Assembly (NCBI GenBank): GCA_963402885.1
Contig: OY727103.1
Coordinates: 4,626,501 to 4,690,500, forward strand
DNA: 64,000 bases
Source: Antedon bifida
Taxonomy: Eukaryota > Echinodermata > Crinoidea > Comatulida > Antedonidae
Direction of reading: 5' to 3'
Shown here piece by piece: positions 53,002 to 64,000 of this stretch. Every line of letters starts with the position of its first letter. Position 1 is the stretch's first letter. The position numbers and the translations under genes are program-made. The notes under the pieces are model-generated. The model saw only the letters and a list, made by a program, of their open reading frames with translations, had not been told where the DNA came from and made no database searches.

Positions 53002-53480
53002 AGTACAATTTGGTTGTGTTTATGTGCATAGGCCTATAAAGTACTTAATTAGTCCGCCAATGTATAACATTAATTTTAATACTAGCGTTATTGCTATTTT
53101 TTACCTAGAAATGAATTAAAAATAAATTCATAACTCATTGTTATTTTCCTATTATTCCCCCGTTACATGCACGTACATATTTTATTATTTATAAAAACTG
53201 TCATTGCTAAATAAAGTTAAAGATGCATGAGTCGAATGAACGTCAATTACAAGTACAATTTTGTTGTGTTTATGTGCATATAAAGTACTTAATTTGTCCG
53301 CTAATGTGTATGAAATTAATTTTAATACTAGCGGTATTGCTTTTAATCTAGCAAATAATTTAAAAGTCATAACTCATCATTATTTTCTTATTATTCACAC
53401 ACATGCACGTACATATTTTATTTTTTATAAAAACTGTCATGGCTAAAAAAGTTAAAGATGCATCCGAGTTGAGTGAACGC
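53002..53480. repeat. Two tandem copies of about 245 bp
   Basis: ACAAGTACAATTT...GTGTTTATGTGCATA...TAATTTTAATACTAGCG...CACGTACATATTTTATT appears at 53002 and 53250. A third partial copy starts near 53690, just before gene 2, so the gene 2 promoter region may sit in this duplication. Confidence 0.7.
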
Positions 53481-53596
53481 CATAAAAACTAATGCTTGTC
53501 AAAATATTTCCGTCCACGAAGATAATGAAAGAAAGACTATAATATTTTTTATGACGTCCCTGATATATCGATTTTCATGAAAAGAAATATGCATGG

Positions 53597-53601
<5 letters not shown>

Positions 53602-53632
<31 letters not shown>
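53602..53632. repeat. (TA)n microsatellite
   Basis: Uninterrupted TA dinucleotide run of about 30 bases, followed by an (AAT)n stretch. Confidence 0.9.
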
Positions 53633-53635
<3 letters not shown>

Positions 53636-53888
53636 CATAATAATAATAATAATAAAATAAAAAAAATTTGTTTTAAAAGTAATTTTATTGTGTTTATGTG
53701 AATATAAAGTAGTTATTGTCAGTCTTATGTATTAAATTAACTTGAATTATAGCGTTATTAACAAACAAATCGCTACAAGATAGCGTTAGTTATAATATTG
53801 CGACCGTGTGATATACAGCATATTCGTTGTTGACGACGTAATTGAACATTGTTTATTAACACACTGTGAAGTTAGATTGTTTAAAAAA

Positions 53889-53946
53889 ATGGCCTGTTGG
53901 AAATTCGTCTGTTTTTTTCTTTCTGTAATTCTACACTTAAGTGAAG
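53889..53946 (+). CDS. Gene 2 exon 1 (signal peptide)
   Basis: ATG follows an A-rich leader. The exon encodes a hydrophobic secretory signal and ends in phase 1 at GTATGT. Confidence 0.72.
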
Positions 53947-56900
53947 GTATGTTATTAATATATTATTTACCAATTCTGTAAATGTAATAGTATCTCAGAC
54001 TAACTTCTACATTTAGGAAGAACTTTTTGTTCTCTTTTGTGGCGTAAACACCACTTTTATTAACATTCATATTATCTTGTCATAAAATCACAATTATTTA
54101 TCCCATTTTTGTTAATTCCTAATGTCATCACAATTTGATAAACTTCTTCAGTAATTTTTTCAAATCTTTGTATTCCGTATTATCTCCTTTTTTCATTAAT
54201 TCCCTTATATTTTGCTATAATACACTTGCAAAAAAATAAAAAATACAAAAGGTTAATACAAAGACGTTTGTTCTAAATAACCTTGATGTTTATCCTCTTC
54301 AAAGTAGGCTACAGTGTATTGTACGAATTTAATATGAATTACTTCGTTACTGTTATTATTTTAAACAATGTTTTCGAGGGATTGAGTATTATAACATTAT
54401 TAAACATTTTTAATAATCACAATTTATTTACAACATTGAAATTATAATTTTCCTTGTGGTTCTTGTTATTCGTTCACACACTGGTGACGGTAAATTAATC
54501 AAATATATCGGTAACTATAGATATGATATTAGATATTTTTCCTAAAGCATTATACAATCTACCACATGTACGCATATCGAGTAAAAAATATTAGCACGTC
54601 GCAAGCCGCGCAAGGCGCGTCGTGAAGACGAAATATTGAGAGGTGTGAAAGACACTTAAGGCGTACGGTAACTACAGTTATTTTAATATTGCAATAGTGG
54701 GACTGAACAATGCTTGTAAGAAACCTGTTAACAAAAATTATAATTAGGGTGTTTAATTTTGTTATTCTTATTGTTTATTTAGGTGTTATATTCAAGTAAA
54801 CGTTTTTTTTTTAATATTCTAATAATACAGGTGATGTCATGTTTGTAGCCAACCGGGATCCTCCTGGAATATATATGACAAACATTAGTTACAGTGACAA
54901 CACAACTTTAAATGTAGCACCAGTTATTCAGAATGTCGGATTAACTGAACCTCTCGCTCTCGATTATGACATTAGCACATTAACACTGTATTGGTCTGAT
55001 TACAGCAGAACTATTGAACAGTTTTCATTTGTCACTAACCAACATGAAGTGTTTTTGTCTTTGGAATCACCTCATGCTCGTAATATTCTATTTATTTGAA
55101 CATGTTTTGTTAGGAAAAATAAGTATCATGTATTTTTAGAGCATTTGTTATCAAAAATGTATGCAAAAGAAATGTATTTTTGTTTTATTAATTTATTTTT
55201 AAAGAATAGGCCTAATTATTTGGTAGCAAGTGTATAACTTCACTACTTTCAACATGTAGTCCAAATAGACCAACTCTTTAGAGTTATTTCAAGGTTGAAC
55301 CAAACGTTGTTGCACTAAACGCTGCTGTTTAATAAATAATAATTAAACGTTTGAGGATACTAAATTAACATAATGTCGTTAAGAAAATTACGTTTTACTT
55401 CTTTTTGCATAGGTGACCATTTTATAAATCCGTCTGATTTTTTCAGAAATTGTCGATAACGGGGTCGGATTTAGGATTTCTGAATCGAAAGATTTCAGTA
55501 AGCGTTGATAACAGATGTGATGTTAGGAAAATTGAGCGCCTAGTCCAAATATGCACCTGTACAATCTTTTATTTCCCGCTTTCGCAAAGAAAAATATTTT
55601 TTTTTCAAGAAGTAAAATTCCGGAGATAATAAAGGGTATAATAGAATCATAACACTAGAAATCAAAACACCGAACACAATTAATAATAAAACCAAGAAGA
55701 ATATTATGAATAGGCCTAATTATTATAAACACAATTTTACAAACAAATTCAACAACTAAACAGTAAAAGTAACTATTAAAAACAACATAGAATAAAATCA
55801 ATATACCATGCTCTTTAAAAATAAAGACATTATCAAATTATTTTGTAAATAAATTGTCACGAAATCAATTTCACTCACTAATATTTAAGGAATCCCACTA
55901 AAACTTGTTTGTACCTAAATCTGCAAAAGAGATTCTTGAAATTTATAATCTAAAATAGTACCGGCCTTGACGATGTTTAACTACAATAATTATAAAAGAA
56001 ATTGAATCTTTTTTAGGCCTCCGAATTATCGTACGGTTCAAATATTAAACTGCCTTGCATTTAAAGATACGCCTTAAATTATATAATTTTTTTTCTTTCT
56101 ACGTGAGGAAGCATTACGAACAATAATTAGTTGCGTCGAGAACCTTATTTTTGAAAAATAGCGACGTGAAAAACGTTAACCAAAGGGTATCGGAACATGA
56201 AAGATCATTAGATTTCATTTCTGCAAAATAATTAAGAAAACAAAATGGTAAATTTAAAGTTATGCTTTTAATTAAGTCAAACAATAAGATTTGTTCATCG
56301 CAATATGCTATTTATCAGATAATAATATGAAAGTTAAAATGCCTAGCTAGGTAGGGTTGGGCGGCCCAAGGCAATTGTTTTAATGCGAGCGGTGTATGTT
56401 GCGTGCGCGATACATGCGTTGCGTTCAAATCAAAATGTATGAAGAAGTACGTTAAAACGAAACTGCTGAATCATGAACTACACTTATGTAAATGAGTATA
56501 TGGTTGACGTCATCCGTAAACGTATACGCCCTCGTGCGAAAGTTTAATAATAATAATACATAACCCTAGTTATCAATTAAAATGGGTAAAAACAGGTTTA
56601 GTCTTCAGCAAGTAAATTTCATAGGTTGAGATTGCAGCAATTATTTACTTTTTTTTTCATTAATTAAGTTGTGTATGATTTAGCCGTTGATGGAGCTGGA
56701 AAAAAACTTTATTGGACAGATGTTAACACCAACCGAATTGAAGTAATCAATCTGGATGGAACAAACAGAATAATTCTGTTTGACACAGGATTACCCGGTC
56801 CGTCTGCAATTGAGATAGATGCAGCTAACGGGTATGTCACTCTCTCTTAAATTACATATATCTTTTTTTCACTCACCCAAAGGAGACAAAATATTTGATC

Positions 56901-59900
56901 ACATTTCGGGTATTCTGCATATTATTAACGCATCTAAACCATACAATTAAATTCGTTAAAAATGAATAATAAGAATTTAGAAAAATTAATTATTAACGTC
57001 TCAGATTTAGTAGTTTTGTAAGTTTGACTTTTCATTCACACCCAATTCTCTGCACCATTATAGGCCAATTCTGTAAATACATTGTCACATGTTTCACATG
57101 GCGTCTGTACTATGTTACGGTTAAAGTTAGGGTACGATTATAGTCATAGTCATAGTCATATATACTTTATTGTCCATTTAAAAAAAAAAAAAAGGTGTCA
57201 GGTGTCACATGTGATACAGATATAACACTGTATAGAACCACTTGTACTGTATCATAATCTAAATTAGTAAAAGACTGGCCGTATTAAAGTAATAAATCTG
57301 GATAGAACGTACTGACAGTCTTAATCCTTTTTAGTTACGATTGATATATCTAACGGGTAATGTCTAGCCTATACACAGTAAACATTTTTTCACGTTGAAG
57401 GGAGATCAACTATGAACTTCACATTTCCATTATTATGATTATTAATTTTGGTTAGTAAGCAAAAACTTACTAATAGTAATGCATTAATACCACTCAATAA
57501 AGGAAGTAATAAAGATTTAACATTTGTTTTCACATATTCGTAAATCATTAGCCTAATAACTAATCTGCTTCAGTAATTTCGTAAGTTTCAATATATTTTT
57601 TTATCCGTGGAAGGGATGTGAACTAGCCTACTTGTAACAGGACGTTAATATAGTAACATAGATTATACGTACACTTAGATACCTGTACTGGACTGATGCC
57701 GATAACGATGTGATAGAGCGAGCGAAGTTAAATGACTTGAGCACAAGGACCGTGTTAGTAACAAACGTACGAGAAGCAAGAGGACTTGTTTTAGCAGTTC
57801 CCGGTAAGTTACTGTATGGCCATGAATGCATGTAAGTTATAAAATAGTATTACCGTATGTAATGTACTGTAGACAATAGTAACTACTTTCAATGCTGATT
57901 GTTGATGTTTATACATAAAGCCGCTTGCTATATAAACATGATCATTTCGGGCCACGTTGCTTATTTATACCTGCACCGTGTAGACTAGAGTCAGACCTAG
58001 AAAAGAAATGTGTACCAAATTTTGATCCTGAATCAAAAATCATGTCAAATGTACATGGGGTTATCACTTTGACATTCAATGTACTGCATGTAGTAGAGTC
58101 TGCATCTTACCAAAGAACTTATAACACAAGAATCTCCTGTTCTTCAATTTACATTCAAAACACAGTATCGGAAGTACAGGGTTAAAAGGTCAAACTGGGC
58201 GACGCCATTTCACAGCATGGAGCAGCGCCCCCTCCAAACTAGGAAGTCAAAACAATTAATTTCTATAGAGGGCTCAGTCAATTACTCTATCCCCCTATAG
58301 TATTAGCAGATCCCTCTATGATTTTGACTTTCTAATTTGATGCGGGCGCGCTTCTCCATGGCTCACAATGGCGCCACCCATTAGCTCTATTCTATACCAC
58401 AATGCCTTTCGAAATTGTTACGCGTTTCGGACGAACAGGAGATTCTTGTGTTTACTTCCTGACATTAGCGACTTTGCGTTCACAACACGCGCCACGCGTC
58501 TTTCGAGTAAAAAGACAATTCTGTGGACGCTCAAAAACACATGAGCATGCGCATAATGATATTTTTACTCGCTAGGCACAAAGTATGTTGCTCATATAGT
58601 CCATGGGATTTAGCTAAAAAATGACCCTTTTCTCACACAAATTGCAAGAAAAGTTTTTTTTGATGAAATGTGTTCTTTTGACCCTACTGAACACATTTAT
58701 CAACGTTAGGACATTTTTCGACAACGGGAAGTAGCCTAATTTGCATAATTAAAAATGGCGGCCATTTTTAATAACGTACTATGTATCTTGGAAACCGCTA
58801 GTCACAGATACTTAATTATGGTGTTAAAATCGTTAGAATATATGTTTTTATATTCACTGTAATGAACAAGTTTGTCCAAAAATGAATGGAAGTGCTATTT
58901 CTAACATTATTGACCTTGATTTATCATATCTCAGCAACCATTAATCGGAGATATACAAATTAGGACTTAAATTGTTCAGAAACTACACATTGATTTATAT
59001 CCAGTCTAATGGCATGTTTTTGCAAAAAATGGCGGATTCTAACATTATTGACCTTTGACCTTGATTTATCATATCTTAGCAACCACTAATCTGAGAGACA
59101 CACAATATGGCTCAAACTGTTTAGAAACTACATATTTATATTTAGTCTAATGGCATGTTTTTGCAAAAAATGGCCGAATCTAACATTATTGACCTTTGAA
59201 CTTTGCACATAAAATCGCATAACTTTGAAAATATTGTACTAACATATGAAATTATTTTTAGTGTAAAATTGTTCAGAACATACATGTTTCTATAGAGTCC
59301 AATGACACATTATGTCCAATGATGGCCTATTGTATGGTTAGTAACATTTGAACTATATTTGAAAAGGATTTGAACCCGGAATCTTCTTCATGTGGACATC
59401 CATTAGAACATGTGATTTGGCTCTCTAAAATGTAAGAGTTGCAACGTTGACTTATTATGTTTAGTTTAAAGTAGGCCATGGTACATTTTATTATTGCATT
59501 CATCCATAAACTGCCTACAAGTTTACACGTTTGTTTATTTGATTTTTTATCGTCTTTGCAGCTGAAGCTGAATTACAAGATATTATATTAAAAACATTAA
59601 AATTGATGGTTAAAAAATGGTAAAAATTAAACCACATAGAAACATGGTACTGTACATACACAATACATTCACGTATAAAAAGTACAAAAACAAATTATAA
59701 AAGGTTAAAAACTATACACCACTAGTAGTCATACTGTATATGGTTATTGAAATAAATAAATAAATTCCATAGGAAACTGAGGTTTTTACTGTATACGGCG
59801 AAAATATTGCAAGTGGTGGTCAGCCTAATTATGAATCTTTTAAAAGTAGTGCCAAATCACATGTTCTAATGAATGCCTACATGAAGAAGATTCCGGGTTT

Positions 59901-61834
59901 AAAAATCCTTTTCAAATATAGTTCAAATGTTACTAACCATACAATAGGCCATCATTGGACATAATGTGTCATTGGACTCTATAGAAACATGTAGGTTCTG
60001 AACAATTTGACACTAAAAACAATTTCATATGTACAATATTTTCAAAGTTATGTGATTTTATGTAGTGCAAAGTTCAAAGGTCAATAATGTTAGAATCGGC
60101 CATTTTTTGCAAAAACATGCCATTAGACTAAATATAAATATGTAGTTTCTGAACAGTTTGAGCCATATTGTGTGTCTCTCAGATTAGTGGTTGCTAAGAT
60201 ATGATAAATCAAGGTCAAAGGTCAATAATGTTAGAATCCACCATTTTTTGCAAAAACATGCCATTAGACTGGATATAAATGTGTAGTTTCTGAACAATTT
60301 AAGCCCTAATTTGTATAACTCCGATTAGTGGTTGCTGAGATATGATAAATCAAGGTCAAAGGTCAATAATGTTAGAAATTTTTTGACAAACTTTTTCATT
60401 ACAGTGAATATAAAAACATATATTCTAACGATTTTAACACCATAATTAAGTATCTGTGACTAGCGGTTTCCAAGATACATAGTACGTTATTAAAAATGGC
60501 CGCCATTTTTAATTATGCAAATTAGGCTACTTCCCGTTATCGAAAAATGTCCTAATGTTGATAAATGTGTTCATTGGGGTCTAAAGAACACATTTCATCA
60601 AAAAAAACCTTTTCTTGCAATTTGTGTGAGTTACGGTATAAGTCTAAATCCCATGGACTTGATTGATTGATTGATTTTATTCGATATTCATACACAAAAG
60701 TTAAAATATACAATGTACAAAAAGAATACCAGGATAACCCATTAAGTCGACAAATAAAAAGTAAACTTATTTCCAATGGGGTCCAATCCGTATTAACTGA
60801 AAAAGTGAGTGGTTGGGCCTAGTACAATATATCATTAAGTTGGACGCAGTAAAAATGGAAAAACAAGAAAATACATATAAGACAAGATAACATCAAAAAA
60901 CAATATTAAAAAATAACTTAATTAAACTGATATTCCAAGCTGTTCATTATTAAAATATTCTTTAAGTTTTATTTTGACGGTTGCATTATTTTGTATTGAT
61001 TTGAGTGACTAATACCCCATACCGGTAATCAAAGATATGCGTACATTTGAGTACACTTTCCTCTTTCTCAATGAGTTATAATATTTGTTTACGTTGTACA
61101 TTGTGATTAATTTTCTAGAACTTTGTTTTAATTTGAACTAAATGCATGATAATCCATTTTAGCGCGCCTTCTAAAAGGTATCGTGCTTGAAATACGGGTA
61201 TTCAAGTACAGTATACAATCGTAAACGTATCTCTCTCTCTCATTTTTGTTTTTCACTATTCTCAAGATGGAAAGATGTATTGGAGTGATCGGCCGAGTCA
61301 GTTAATTGAGGAAGCTAACCTTGATGGAACTAACAGAAAAACGATTATAACTGTGCCGGTGCGCCCGTGGGGGATTGATATTTATGGAAACTATCTGTAC
61401 TGGACAGGCACGTTCGGTGATATATATCGAGTGGATAGAACAACTGGAGTATCATCACAACAAAGTAGCGATAGTCGACTTAATAAACCAAGAGGCTTAT
61501 ATATTTTGAAAAGTAAATATTCTATTTTATTATTCAAATGAAATTGCTCAACTCAAACTGTAGTTAAAGATTCAAATGACGTTCTATCAGCTTTGCTTTT
61601 ATATTGCTATTTCAGTATAGGCCTAGTATAATAGTAAAGTATATTTGTGGTCAACAAGCCCATTTTTAATTTACCTTTTTTAAGTACCTACACTCACAAT
61701 TAAGTCAAATGTGCTAATAAAAACACTCTTTAGAACAAAACAATGTAAGACGAATTGGACGCAATATCCACTTAGTTCCCGACGAAATAATTTCGTGTTG
61801 TGATTCAAAAGTATACTGGATGATTGGAGAGTAA
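53889..61834 (+). CDS. Gene 2: secreted YWTD (LDL-receptor class B) propeller protein, 6 exons
   Basis: Spliced model: 53889-53946, 54831-55079, 56684-56831, 57679-57803, 61267-61512, 61734-61834. Phases agree and total 927 nt, 308 residues plus TAA. Residues 1-20 ([20 protein letters not shown]) form a signal peptide. Six YW motifs follow: [40 protein letters not shown] and VYWMIGE, with the usual NLDGTNR spacing after several. Six such motifs make one six-bladed propeller, but the last blade is cut short by the stop. No EGF, LDLa or membrane segment is seen. The last exon is the least secure: exon 61267-61512 can instead splice in phase to the gene 3 exon at 62453. Confidence 0.72.
53947..54830. 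other. Gene 2 intron 1
   Basis: 884 bp, AT-rich, nothing recognised. Confidence 0.5.
54831..55079 (+). CDS. Gene 2 exon 2
   Basis: Encodes [20 protein letters not shown] through [17 protein letters not shown] and SLESPHA. First full propeller blade. Donor GTAATA in phase 1. Confidence 0.78.
55080..56683. other. Gene 2 intron 2
   Basis: 1604 bp, AT-rich, no repeat or gene recognised. Confidence 0.5.
56684..56831 (+). CDS. Gene 2 exon 3
   Basis: Encodes [36 protein letters not shown] and AIEIDAANG, a textbook YWTD repeat. Ends in phase 2. Confidence 0.82.
56832..57678. other. Gene 2 intron 3
   Basis: 847 bp. Near 57130-57195 a TCATAGTCATAG stretch, TTTATTGTCCA and an A-run resemble the tail of a LINE or SINE, but too little remains to classify. 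Confidence 0.4.
57679..57803 (+). CDS. Gene 2 exon 4
   Basis: Encodes [36 protein letters not shown]. Third blade. Ends in phase 1 at GTAAGT. Confidence 0.82.
58129..58452. mobile_element. Palindromic MITE, about 324 bp
   Basis: Terminal inverted repeat ACACAAGAATCTCCTGTTC at 58129-58147 and its complement at 58434-58452. The interior is also roughly self-complementary (GACGCCATTTCACAGCATGG against CCATGGCTCACAATGGCGCC; TCTATAGAGGG against CCCTCTATGA). Lies in intron 4 of gene 2. Confidence 0.75.
58598..60659. repeat. 2.06-kb foldback element with long arms
   Basis: Left arm 58598-59421 and right arm 59851-60659 are reverse complements over about 810 bp, with a 429-bp loop. The outer ends read AGTCCATGGGATTTA. 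Each arm contains sub-repeats with CTAACATTATTGACC recurring about every 140 bases (58900, 59039, 59180) and a GGCATGTTTTTGCAAAAAATGG block. No coding frame. Probably a non-autonomous long-TIR or foldback transposon in intron 4 of gene 2. Confidence 0.85.
61267..61512 (+). CDS. Gene 2 exon 5
   Basis: Encodes [56 protein letters not shown] and [10 protein letters not shown]. Two propeller blades. Phase 1 donor GTAAAT. Confidence 0.82.
61734..61834 (+). CDS. Gene 2 exon 6 (candidate terminal exon)
   Basis: After acceptor CTCTTTAG the frame reads [19 protein letters not shown], then [12 protein letters not shown] and TAA. The phase agrees with exon 5, and the VYW motif continues the propeller pattern. 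A GT at 61831 could act as a donor, but it would put the exon at 62453 out of frame. Confidence 0.6.
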
Positions 61835-61954
61835 CATATTAAACTTTGACCCGTGATAGAAATAAGATATGTTTACTTTATTATGATATTATTGGGCGAA
61901 AGTTGTTTAATTTCTGGCGAACAAGAGTTCCATTGAGTACATTTTGATAAAAGA

Positions 61955-62255
61955 CGCATTCCCTACATATTGTGTATGGTCTATTTTAAGATCACAGACT
62001 ACATTTTAAAAAAAAAATTAACCCCAAATGGGCCTACATTGCGATCATTTTTCTTGTCTTTAAACAGGTAAAAATCTGAAAAAGAAGTCGATTATAATCA
62101 TTTAAGCGGTTAGCTTTAAATATCGGCATGCATTGCGCGCATATTGTTTCGTTTTTCAATGATAAATCCAAAATAGAGGCGATTGTTAATAAATTTACCA
62201 GATCTTCCACCTTCTGTAGTAATGGATTCTGCCAAAAAATGAAAGATAATTTAAA
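61955..62255 (+). repeat. Second copy of the dispersed repeat seen at 41140
   Basis: Shares ordered blocks with 41140-41475 (ATTCCCTAC/CTTCCCTAC, TTTAAGATCACA, CATTGCGCGC). It lies between gene 2 exon 6 and the first gene 3 exon. Confidence 0.65.
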
Positions 62256-62452
62256 TAATCTGATAGCAGACCATCGTATAGATAAATTTATAATACACCT
62301 GATTGTATTCTTGCAATTTTATTGGTCAATTATGCCTCGTTAAATAGTGCAGTCAATTTCTCAACGCATAAACATTGATTATTTGTATAATAATAATTAT
62401 TCTTATTGTTATTATCTAATTGTTTATTAATACCGGAAACGTATACTTTCAG

Positions 62453-62598
62453 TTCGCATGGATGCGAGCGCAACCGTAGAAGATTCGACATCTTACTACG
62501 GAATTGGAGATGAAGTAAAGACGGACCTCTTGGTGAACACTACTGGATTGCCATCAGGAACAGGCTTTAAAGTCACCCTTACAGCTGAGAATATGGAG
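62453..62598 (+). CDS. Gene 3 exon equivalent to gene 1 exon 2
   Basis: Acceptor ACTTTCAG, donor GTAATT. 92% identical to gene 1 exon 2 over 135 shared bases, far above the neighbouring exons. Confidence 0.82.
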
Positions 62599-63993
62599 GT
62601 AATTAACAAAAAAAGAACACATATTGTATATACAGTGTTTCTGACCATGCCATTAATTTATATATCAAATGTCTATATATAATCTTTTTTTCTCTATTTT
62701 TGATTTAATTTAAGTCGGCGGCTATAGGGTGATTATTTGGCTGTAATGTTTTCCACTTCGTTGTTTTTTTGGTGGTATTCATGCAATACTTGCATACAGC
62801 ATCAGAAATAACGATTAGTATTATATCAAAACTTGCACAATTGTTGACCTGTGCGTCGATGATTCTCAGATGAGAATGCATATGAAGGGTATAATGAGTT
62901 TATTATAGAATAAGTAGAATGGGAAAACTCCCTAGTCGCAAAATGGGTCACAATGTGTGTGCGAGTAGTGTGACGCGCGTGATCCTGAATTTTTGTGCAT
63001 TTTGTTTGTTTCGAATTTTACACGTTTGAGATTTAATTGTTGAAAATACATTTACAATGATGAAACATAAACATAAACTATTCACAAGAAAAATGTTTAA
63101 TTAAAACGAAAAAAAACTAACAAAAATGTTAGCCAGACGATAAATTCCATCGCTAGCCTACTGAGAACGATGGATCACCTGTCTGCCCTAAGGACGGACG
63201 TAAAATGAATTTAGCCAAATGAATCAAGTTACGAATCCATGTGTCATGTGTCGTGTGTCGACATGGATAATATACGTATACGTTAGTTTATTAAAGAAAT
63301 AACACACACATGTATATATTACTATAAATACCGGTTGAGTGTAATTATTACCCAATTCTAAGTCCTGAATCTTCGAGATATAGTTTCCAAGTATCAGAGG
63401 AATATTTGCTTATGATACTAGGAGAAACATGTGAAACACATGTGGTGTTGTATTACCAACTATTCCAATGATACTGGGCAAATATAGACACATCACCGAT
63501 AATCGTTTGGTAATTATAGTAACATCTTTTTCAGTTCGACATGTCTGCAGATCCTTTTATATGGACTTTAACAGGAAACGGAAACACCGACTCCACCATG
63601 ACGGTATGGTTCTGTTTTATATTTTCCTAATATACGGTATTGCTTAATTGAGTAATGTTGTCATAACAAAATAAGTGTGACGTGTGATTTTAGCAGTGAA
63701 ATAATTAATATAACTTAATGTAATGGTATGTTAAACCATAGATATAGGTCTTTTCCCTATAATATAATTGGGCGTGCGGGAAAAATGAAGCAGAACATCC
63801 GAATTTAATCTCAGAGTGTTTTTGTTTTTAAGTCAGATTTGCTATCAGATGTTGCCACGGATCCATTGTATTTTTCAGAGCGCCTTCAAGGTCACCCTGG
63901 TCTCCGCATCAGACATTACTTTATCTTTTAGTGATAATGATTACTTTTTATCTGACATTCAACTTGAAGGGACCATCAATTCCACTGTTAATG
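62453..63993 (+). CDS. Gene 3 (partial): paralogue of gene 1 ectodomain, or alternative 3' part of gene 2
   Basis: Three exons: 62453-62598, 63535-63603, 63879-63993. They encode RMDASATVEDSTSYYGIGDE...TAENME, FDMSADPFIWTLTGNGNTD and SAFKVTLVSASDITLSFSD through NSTVNG. Exons 2 and 3 have the same lengths (69 and 115 nt) and phases as gene 1 exons 3 and 4. The model runs off the window end. No signal-peptide exon is visible between 61835 and 62452. The first exon expects one carried base, which gene 2 exon 5 supplies (A plus TT gives Ile), so a propeller-ectodomain fusion is possible. Confidence 0.75.
62599..63534. other. Gene 3 intron, counterpart of the 29-kb intron 2 of gene 1
   Basis: 936 bp. 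A TGTTTTCCA...TTGTTTTT stretch near 62747 resembles sequence downstream of gene 1 exon 2 near 15708. No transposons were recognised. Confidence 0.5.
63535..63603 (+). CDS. Gene 3 exon equivalent to gene 1 exon 3
   Basis: 69 nt, phase 0. Encodes FDMSADPFIWTLTGNGNTD followed by STMT. Confidence 0.82.
63879..63993 (+). CDS. Gene 3 exon equivalent to gene 1 exon 4
   Basis: 115 nt. Encodes SAFKVTLVSASDITLSFSDN through DIQLEGTINSTVNG. Donor GTATTT at 63994, in the same phase as gene 1. Confidence 0.82.
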
Positions 63994-64000
63994 GTATTTT

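Larger units (their letters stand above)
50245..53888. other. Gene 1 3' UTR and intergenic DNA before gene 2
   Basis: AT-rich. Candidate polyadenylation signals AATAAA occur near 51421 and 51638. The interval also holds local duplications (51420-51750, 53000-53480), a second pairing (52110-52190 with 53535-53600), a copy of the (CCGA) repeat family near 51750-51885, and an AT microsatellite. No gene was recognised. Confidence 0.55.

Noticed and set aside
62128-62343. 71-codon frame MHCAHIVSFF... as a first exon of gene 3
   Set aside because: It lies partly in the dispersed repeat shared with 41140-41475, has no signal peptide and no fitting donor.

Overview
The window looks like intron-rich, AT-rich DNA from a marine invertebrate animal. 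An echinoderm or another basal deuterostome would fit, but this is inferred only from the repertoire: C-type lectin and YWTD-propeller secreted proteins, an OTU/endonuclease Helentron, a 5S-headed SINE and pearl-like repeat elements. No species can be named from the sequence.

Host genes, all on the + strand. Gene 1 (402-50244) can be assembled as 13 exons whose splice phases all agree. They give an 837-residue secreted protein: signal peptide, a long beta-rich N-glycosylated ectodomain, a C-type-lectin-like domain and two cysteine-containing tail domains ending in Cys-Cys. Introns 1 (about 14.9 kb) and 2 (about 29.1 kb) make up most of the window. Gene 2 (53889-61834) has six exons for a secreted six-motif YWTD propeller of 308 residues. 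Gene 3 (62453 to the window end) repeats exons 2-4 of gene 1 with identical exon lengths. Its first exon is phase-compatible with the fifth exon of gene 2, so genes 2 and 3 may be one gene with alternative endings.

Repeats. Intron 1 of gene 1 holds seven head-to-tail copies of a 1.5-kb non-coding element (family A, minus strand, 4145-15183). Intron 2 begins with four copies of a related family B on the plus strand (15752-about 22233), with further B and A copies at 41041-44348. These look like non-autonomous Helitron/Helentron-type elements. Each 3' end has a hairpin with arms AACTCGTCA/TGACGAGTT (or AATTCGTCA/TGACGAATT) followed by CTAG. Each 5' end is a hairpin module whose arm is exactly complementary to a block just inside the 3' end. 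Four versions of this block pair occur and co-vary perfectly. The 5' modules are stacked in tandem at several junctions.

An intact-looking Helentron lies antisense in intron 2. One uninterrupted 3073-codon reading frame (34754-25533) encodes a hydrophobic N-terminus, PHD finger, two cysteine-protease-like domains, zinc-binding region, HUH Rep, Pif1-like helicase and an endonuclease, with two minisatellites upstream. Just past its 3' end lies an older relic of the same endonuclease end, split by a composite 5S/tRNA-like SINE.

The remaining introns and intergenic DNA hold two large foldback repeats (39203-40271 and 58598-60659), two MITEs, several minisatellites, possible LTR fossils and diverged duplications. 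No CRISPR array and no free-standing tRNA or rRNA gene was seen.
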